Shown piece by piece: positions 60,120 through 64,000 of a DNA stretch of 64,000 nt (positions are counted from its first letter, which is position 1; each line of letters starts with the position of its first letter). Source of the DNA: Pedobacter riviphilus (GTDB lineage Bacteria; Bacteroidota; Bacteroidia; Sphingobacteriales; Sphingobacteriaceae); NCBI RefSeq assembly GCF_014692875.1, contig NZ_CP061171.1:1612001-1676000 (forward strand). The letters are read 5' to 3'. The notes beneath the pieces are model-generated. The model saw nothing but the letters and a program-made list of their open reading frames with translations, was not told where the DNA came from and did no database searches. A program made the translations under genes and the position numbers.

Positions 60120-60641
60120 TTACTGTATTGCTTGTATATTATACTTTGTTTTTAAATTAATAAGGAACATTTCCAGCTCATCTATTTTATTGCTGCTAAA
60201 TAATAGCCTTTTGCCATTTTTAAATTCAATCTGTAAACCTTTATCCTTATCATTTAAGATATAAGCTTTATCGTTAAATTTAAACCAAAGCCTGCTGCGA
60301 ACACCAAATCCACCATAATCTCCTAAAGCGTTGTATTTATTGATATAAACTTTCTCGATGTTGCCCCAACTCAATAGCTTCAGTTTGGTTTGAAAAGGGA
60401 AATACTTGTAAGAAATGCCTTCGGTACCGATCTGCAAAGTCATTTTATTTTTTTGAAGCAGGTAGATAATTGCAAAAGGAAGGAGAACTGCCCAAAATGG
60501 AGCAAAATAATTGGCTTTTAAAGTTTCAAAGCTCATCCCACCTTTATCGAAAAGCACAATGCTCAGCACTATAACCGCATCAATAGCCAGCAAAATATAG
60601 AGCCACCAAAGTTTTAAGCTTTGTTTTTCCTCAAATTCCAT
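60120..60641 (-). CDS. Two-TM protein with PH-like C-terminal domain
   Basis: A 173-residue membrane protein. Hydrophobic helices occupy about residues 11-30 and 48-66. The C-terminal soluble part (TLQIGTEGISYKYFPFQTK, SWGNIEKVYINKY, GLQIEFKNGKRLLFS) resembles bacterial PH-like (bPH) domains that pack beside membranes. The assignment is by pattern only. It lies five bases after the SPFH gene and four bases before the RHH gene, in the same direction, so the three form an operon. Confidence 0.75.
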   Translation of the reverse strand: MEFEEKQSLKLWWLYILLAIDAVIVLSIVLFDKGGMSFETLKANYFAPFWAVLLPFAIIYLLQKNKMTLQIGTEGISYKYFPFQTKLKLLSWGNIEKVYINKYNALGDYGGFGVRSRLWFKFNDKAYILNDKDKGLQIEFKNGKRLLFSSNKIDELEMFLINLKTKYNIQAIQ

Positions 60642-60646
60642 TTTAC

Positions 60647-61504
60647 TTAGTTATATAAGGTGCCGGTGTTTACTACAGGTTGTACATGGCGGTCGCCACA
60701 AAGCACCACCAGCAAATTACTTACCATAGCTGCTTTACGCTCTTCATCCAGGTCAACAATTCCTTTTTGCGATAATTTCTCTAATGCCATTTCTACCATA
60801 CCCACGGCACCTTCAACAATTAATTTACGGGCGGCAATAACCGCTGTAGCCTGTTGGCGCTGTAACATGGCGCTGGCAATTTCCGGCGCATAAGCCAAAT
60901 GCGAAATTCTGGCCTCCAGAACTTCGATACCTGCGCGCGATAAACGCTCATTCAGCTCGTTTTCTAAAAGTTCACTTACTTTTTCAGCGCCGTCTTTTAA
61001 AGTAATGCTGGTTTCTTCACCTTCAGCATGGTCGTACGGAAAAATGTTGGCTAAATGCCTTACAGCCGCTTCGCTCTGGATATTTACATATTGCATGTAA
61101 TTTTCTACAGAGAAAACAGCTTTAGCCGTTTCGTTTACTTTCCAAACCACCACGGCAGCAATTTCGATCGGGTTACCCAGTTTATCGTTAACCTTTAACT
61201 GCTGTCCGTTTAAGTTGTTCGCTTTTAATGATAAGCGCCTTTTAGTAGTTAAGGGATTTACCCAAAAAAAACCGTCGGCTTTTACTGTGCCAATATATTT
61301 TCCGAACAGGGTGAGCACCATCGATTGGTTGGGGTTGATGATTAAAAATCCCGGAAATATCAAAAATATATCTATGGCTAGTAAAATCCCTCCCCAGAGA
61401 AAAATTTCTGAAACAAAACAGAAAATGGATGCGCCTAGCAATGTTATGCATAGTGCGAATGTTAGATAGCCCGATGGCGGACTGATAATTTTTTCTTGAT
61501 ACAT
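60647..61504 (-). CDS. SPFH domain (band 7) membrane protein
   Basis: A 285-residue protein of the stomatin/prohibitin/flotillin group. Two hydrophobic stretches cover about residues 14-58, then the SPFH domain follows ([87 protein letters not shown]), with an Ala/Glu-rich coiled-coil tail. Such proteins form membrane microdomain scaffolds. ATG at 61504 ([13 protein letters not shown]) is preferred over the frame extending to 61561, which would add an unlike N-terminus. It is divergent from the PgpH-like gene. Confidence 0.88.
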   Translation of the reverse strand: MYQEKIISPPSGYLTFALCITLLGASIFCFVSEIFLWGGILLAIDIFLIFPGFLIINPNQSMVLTLFGKYIGTVKADGFFWVNPLTTKRRLSLKANNLNGQQLKVNDKLGNPIEIAAVVVWKVNETAKAVFSVENYMQYVNIQSEAAVRHLANIFPYDHAEGEETSITLKDGAEKVSELLENELNERLSRAGIEVLEARISHLAYAPEIASAMLQRQQATAVIAARKLIVEGAVGMVEMALEKLSQKGIVDLDEERKAAMVSNLLVVLCGDRHVQPVVNTGTLYN

Positions 61505-61592
61505 AATTGATATTAATTTGATATCATAAAGTAAAATATAAAATCTGGTAATTGCAAACAAAACCCGTAAAATGTATATTAGATAAAAATGT

Positions 61593-61600
61593 TATTTTTG
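61593..61600 (+). promoter_or_regulatory. -7 box before the 7TMR-HD gene
   Basis: TATTTTTG fits TAnnTTTG, about 20 bp before the TTG start. A -33 partner at the right distance is not clear. Confidence 0.35.
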
Positions 61601-61622
61601 ACAATACAATAATTACATCGTT

Positions 61623-63701
61623 TTGGCCAAAATCAAGAGAAATTCCCACAAGATCCTTTACCGGAAGTATTCATCAAACCTAAAATATGTGATGATGATA
61701 TTTACCGTTTTCATTATTACGCTATTCCTGCCTAAACAACCCCGGTTTAGATATGAGTTTGAAAAAAATGCGGTATGGAAAAATAAGGACCTGATTTCAC
61801 CTTTCAGTTTTGCTATTTTAAAAACCAATCCGCAGGTTAGCGCTGATAAAAAAAATGCCTTAAAAGATATTTTGCCGGTTTACCAATTCGATAGGGGCAT
61901 TACTGCAAATGCGCTGGAAGAGTTTGCCAATGAATTTGATGTGAAATGGAAATCAAAACAACTTAACGAAAAGGATAAAGATATATACAAAAGTGCTGCC
62001 TATAAATTGTTGCAGAGTATCTACCAGAAAGGAATTATTGGCTTAAATGTGAAACACCAGGCAGGCGGGAAAAATTACGACTTTTCTTTGCTTGAAAATA
62101 ATGTGGCTCAGGAGAAAAACACACAGGATGTTTTTACTGCAGAATCGGCCCTGAAGTTTTTCAAAGATAATTTTAAAGCACCAAATCAGGTAATGGGCGA
62201 TCTGATTGCAAACCTCGCAATTGATCATATTACCCCAAATATTGTATTTGATGAGCGGCTGACGCAAACCATACAGGATAATACGGTTAACAATATCTCC
62301 ACAACCAAGGGTATGGTACAAAAAGGAGAGCTAATTGTGGCCAAGAATGATGTTATTGATGAAGAAATTTATCAGAAATTAGAATCTTATAAGGCAACCT
62401 ACGATGCACAAACCAAAACAATTGGTAGCAGGGCATTGGTTTATCTGGGGCAGGTTATATTGGTTGGCTTTATACTCGCTATTTTAATGTCGTTCCTTTT
62501 TCTTTTCCGGAAGGATATTTTTGCCGATAACCGTCAGCTTTCCTTGATCCTTATTGTAACCACAGGAATGCTACTTGCATTGACCTGGGCTATTAAGATG
62601 GAAATCCCGAGTTTGTATTATATACCTTTCTGTGTGGTGCCCATCATCATTAGGATTCTGTTTGATACGCGTTTGGCACTTTACCTCCATATGCTGGTCA
62701 TTTTAATTGCCGGCTTCTTTGTGGCCAATAGTTTCGAATTTGTGTTTTATCAGGTTACCGCAGGGATGGTTGCCATATTCAGTATTAAAAATTTTGTTAA
62801 GCGCGAAAGATTCCTGGTTTCGGCCTTGTTTATTCTATTGGCTTATTTAGTTTCTTTTGTAGGCATTGCTCTACTGCGCGAAGGATCTTTCCGCGAAATA
62901 GAATGGATGAATTTTATTCCTTTTGTTTTTAGTGTACTTTTATCACTTTTAGCTTACCCCTTAATTTACCTGTTCGAACGTATTTTTGGTATCACTTCTG
63001 ATGTGGCTTTAATTGAGCTGACCAATACCAACAATAAATTGCTAAGGGAACTTGCTTTTAAAGCGCCCGGAACCTTTCAGCACTCTTTACAGGTGGCAAA
63101 CCTTGCCGAGGCTGCAATATTTAAAATTGGCGGTAATTCTGTGCTGGTTAGGGCAGGGGCTTTATATCATGATATCGGTAAAGTAGACAATCCACAGTAT
63201 TTTATTGAAAACCAGAATACGGCTGTGAGCCCGCACGATAAATTACCTTATGAGCAAAGTGCGCAGATTATTATTCAGCATGTGCACAAAGGAATCGAGA
63301 TTTTAAGAAAGAACCAGATTCCTGAAGCAATTATCGATTTTATCAGAACACATCATGGAAATACCCGGGTTGATTATTTTTATCAGTCTTTTTTGAAAAA
63401 TACACCTGAAAAATTTGTCGACGAAAACATTTTTCGCTATCCCGGCCCCATACCTTTTAGCAAAGAAACAGGGGTGTTAATGCTCGCCGATTCTGTTGAA
63501 GCTGCCTCAAGAAGTCTGAAAAATCCCGATGCGCAGAGCATAAATGATATCGTTGAACGTATAATTAACTACAAATTGGAGCAAAATCAGTTAGACGACT
63601 GCGATTTAACGTTAAAAGATATTGAGACTATCAAATTGATATTCAAGACAATGCTGATGAGCATCTATCATGTGCGCATAGATTATCAACAAATTTTGTA
63701 A
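61623..63701 (+). CDS. 7TMR-HD family phosphodiesterase (PgpH-like)
   Basis: A 692-residue membrane HD hydrolase. An N-terminal transmembrane helix (about 23-40) is followed by an extracytoplasmic domain (about 41-270), then seven hydrophobic segments (about 270-480) and a cytoplasmic HD domain. HD residues are visible: HDIGKVDNP (His515, Asp516), the His residues of IIIQHVHKGIEIL, and THHGNTRVDYF. In PgpH this domain hydrolyses cyclic di-AMP, and the same activity is likely but unproven here. The start is TTG at 61623 (MAKIKRNSHKILYRKYSSN), the only start that keeps the basic cytoplasmic tail, because a stop lies in frame upstream at 61599. The first ATG is inside the first TM helix. Confidence 0.9.
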   Translation: MAKIKRNSHKILYRKYSSNLKYVMMIFTVFIITLFLPKQPRFRYEFEKNAVWKNKDLISPFSFAILKTNPQVSADKKNALKDILPVYQFDRGITANALEEFANEFDVKWKSKQLNEKDKDIYKSAAYKLLQSIYQKGIIGLNVKHQAGGKNYDFSLLENNVAQEKNTQDVFTAESALKFFKDNFKAPNQVMGDLIANLAIDHITPNIVFDERLTQTIQDNTVNNISTTKGMVQKGELIVAKNDVIDEEIYQKLESYKATYDAQTKTIGSRALVYLGQVILVGFILAILMSFLFLFRKDIFADNRQLSLILIVTTGMLLALTWAIKMEIPSLYYIPFCVVPIIIRILFDTRLALYLHMLVILIAGFFVANSFEFVFYQVTAGMVAIFSIKNFVKRERFLVSALFILLAYLVSFVGIALLREGSFREIEWMNFIPFVFSVLLSLLAYPLIYLFERIFGITSDVALIELTNTNNKLLRELAFKAPGTFQHSLQVANLAEAAIFKIGGNSVLVRAGALYHDIGKVDNPQYFIENQNTAVSPHDKLPYEQSAQIIIQHVHKGIEILRKNQIPEAIIDFIRTHHGNTRVDYFYQSFLKNTPEKFVDENIFRYPGPIPFSKETGVLMLADSVEAASRSLKNPDAQSINDIVERIINYKLEQNQLDDCDLTLKDIETIKLIFKTMLMSIYHVRIDYQQIL

Positions 63702-63706
63702 TTTTT

Positions 63707-63736
63707 TTTGTTGGATAACTTGTTTTACTATATTTG
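63707..63736 (+). promoter_or_regulatory. Promoter of the tRNA-Ser gene
   Basis: TTTG at 63707-63710 and TATATTTG at 63729-63736, spacer 18 bp, about 50 bp before the tRNA. Confidence 0.5.
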
Positions 63737-63783
63737 CAGACCTCAAAACAACGCCGGTAGGGCAGAAAATAGAGGTTTGAAAG

Positions 63784-63870
<87 letters not shown>

Positions 63871-63970
63871 AGAAAATAAAAATTTGCAAATAAAAATGGA
63901 ATTATCAATTTAAAACCGTTACTTTGCAATCCCTTCGAAAAAGGGAGTTAAAAAAAGAAGATACCAAGTT

Positions 63971-64000
63971 CGGGATGTAGCGTAGCCCGGTATCGCGCCT
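63971..64000 (+). tRNA. tRNA-Pro, 5' part (cut by window end)
   Basis: CGGGATGTAGCGTAGCCCGG and the bases after it match the acceptor and D-arm of bacterial tRNA-Pro. The anticodon lies outside the window, so the isoacceptor is unknown. A CCCTT/AAGGG hairpin sits between the two tRNAs near 63930-63945. Confidence 0.75.

Noticed and set aside
59925..60155. A 76-codon plus-strand frame
   Set aside because: It is antisense to the well-supported RHH gene at 59948-60115 and has no family features.

Overview
The window looks like chromosomal DNA of a Bacteroidota member close to Pedobacter (Sphingobacteriaceae). The grounds are an AT-rich sequence with promoter boxes of the Bacteroidota type (TTTG or TTG, then TAnnTTTG), a type IX secretion (T9SS) type B C-terminal sorting domain, PorP/SprF and OmpA-PD40 proteins, paired POT peptide transporters and a DinB-DnaE cassette. 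The genus is inferred from protein resemblance and was not tested by any search.

Layout. 0-4.2 kb: the 3' end of mutS2, a sugar dehydrogenase lipoprotein, a 54-residue Cys-rich protein on the minus strand, and an overlapping operon of CoA-transferase subunit A, a DUF4260 membrane protein and subunit B. 4.2-15.8 kb: mostly housekeeping genes (uridine kinase with a LysM protein, Dps, a UbiD-family decarboxylase, a FadL-like porin, a Gly/Tyr-rich lipoprotein, prolyl-tRNA synthetase, a frameshifted cystathionine gamma-synthase-family gene, a TIGR02757 protein). 15.9-18.0 kb: a Crp/Fnr-like regulator, a decayed porP/sprF fragment, an orphan LuxR-type response regulator and a 61-residue hydrophilic protein.

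18.5-46.2 kb is the centre of the window. A single giant surface-protein gene (about 8,220 codons if three one-base losses are restored) is followed by a PorP/SprF protein and an OmpA/PD40 protein. The giant protein has a signal peptide, a Gly-rich region, about 25 DUF11-type domains with Ig-like segments, a cadherin-like region, 24 Calx-beta domains, four cadherin/VCBS-like domains, three DUF7507-like domains and a T9SS type B C-terminus. Twenty-two of the Calx-beta domains form an 11-copy, 669-bp tandem array. The three genes read as an exported adhesin with its outer-membrane partner and an anchoring protein.

46.5-52.2 kb: dinB, a second dnaE and a 2H phosphoesterase form a likely damage-inducible cassette behind two matching operator-like repeats, followed by a DUF1905/YdeI protein. 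52.3-58.9 kb: minus-strand genes for a polyprenol-phosphate mannosyltransferase-like enzyme, two POT transporters, an exported protein of unknown function and thiolase. 58.9-59.9 kb is non-coding and holds a 207-bp element in three tandem copies. 59.9-64 kb: a minus-strand operon of an SPFH protein, a two-TM protein and a 55-residue ribbon-helix-helix protein, then a PgpH-like 7TMR-HD phosphodiesterase, tRNA-Ser(GCT) and the start of tRNA-Pro.

Four genes or gene pieces are separated by single-base losses (18.64, 19.51, 34.86 and 13.82 kb), all of the same sign. This points to sequencing or assembly error more than to gene decay, but the sequence alone cannot settle it. No CRISPR array, prophage or insertion sequence was recognised.
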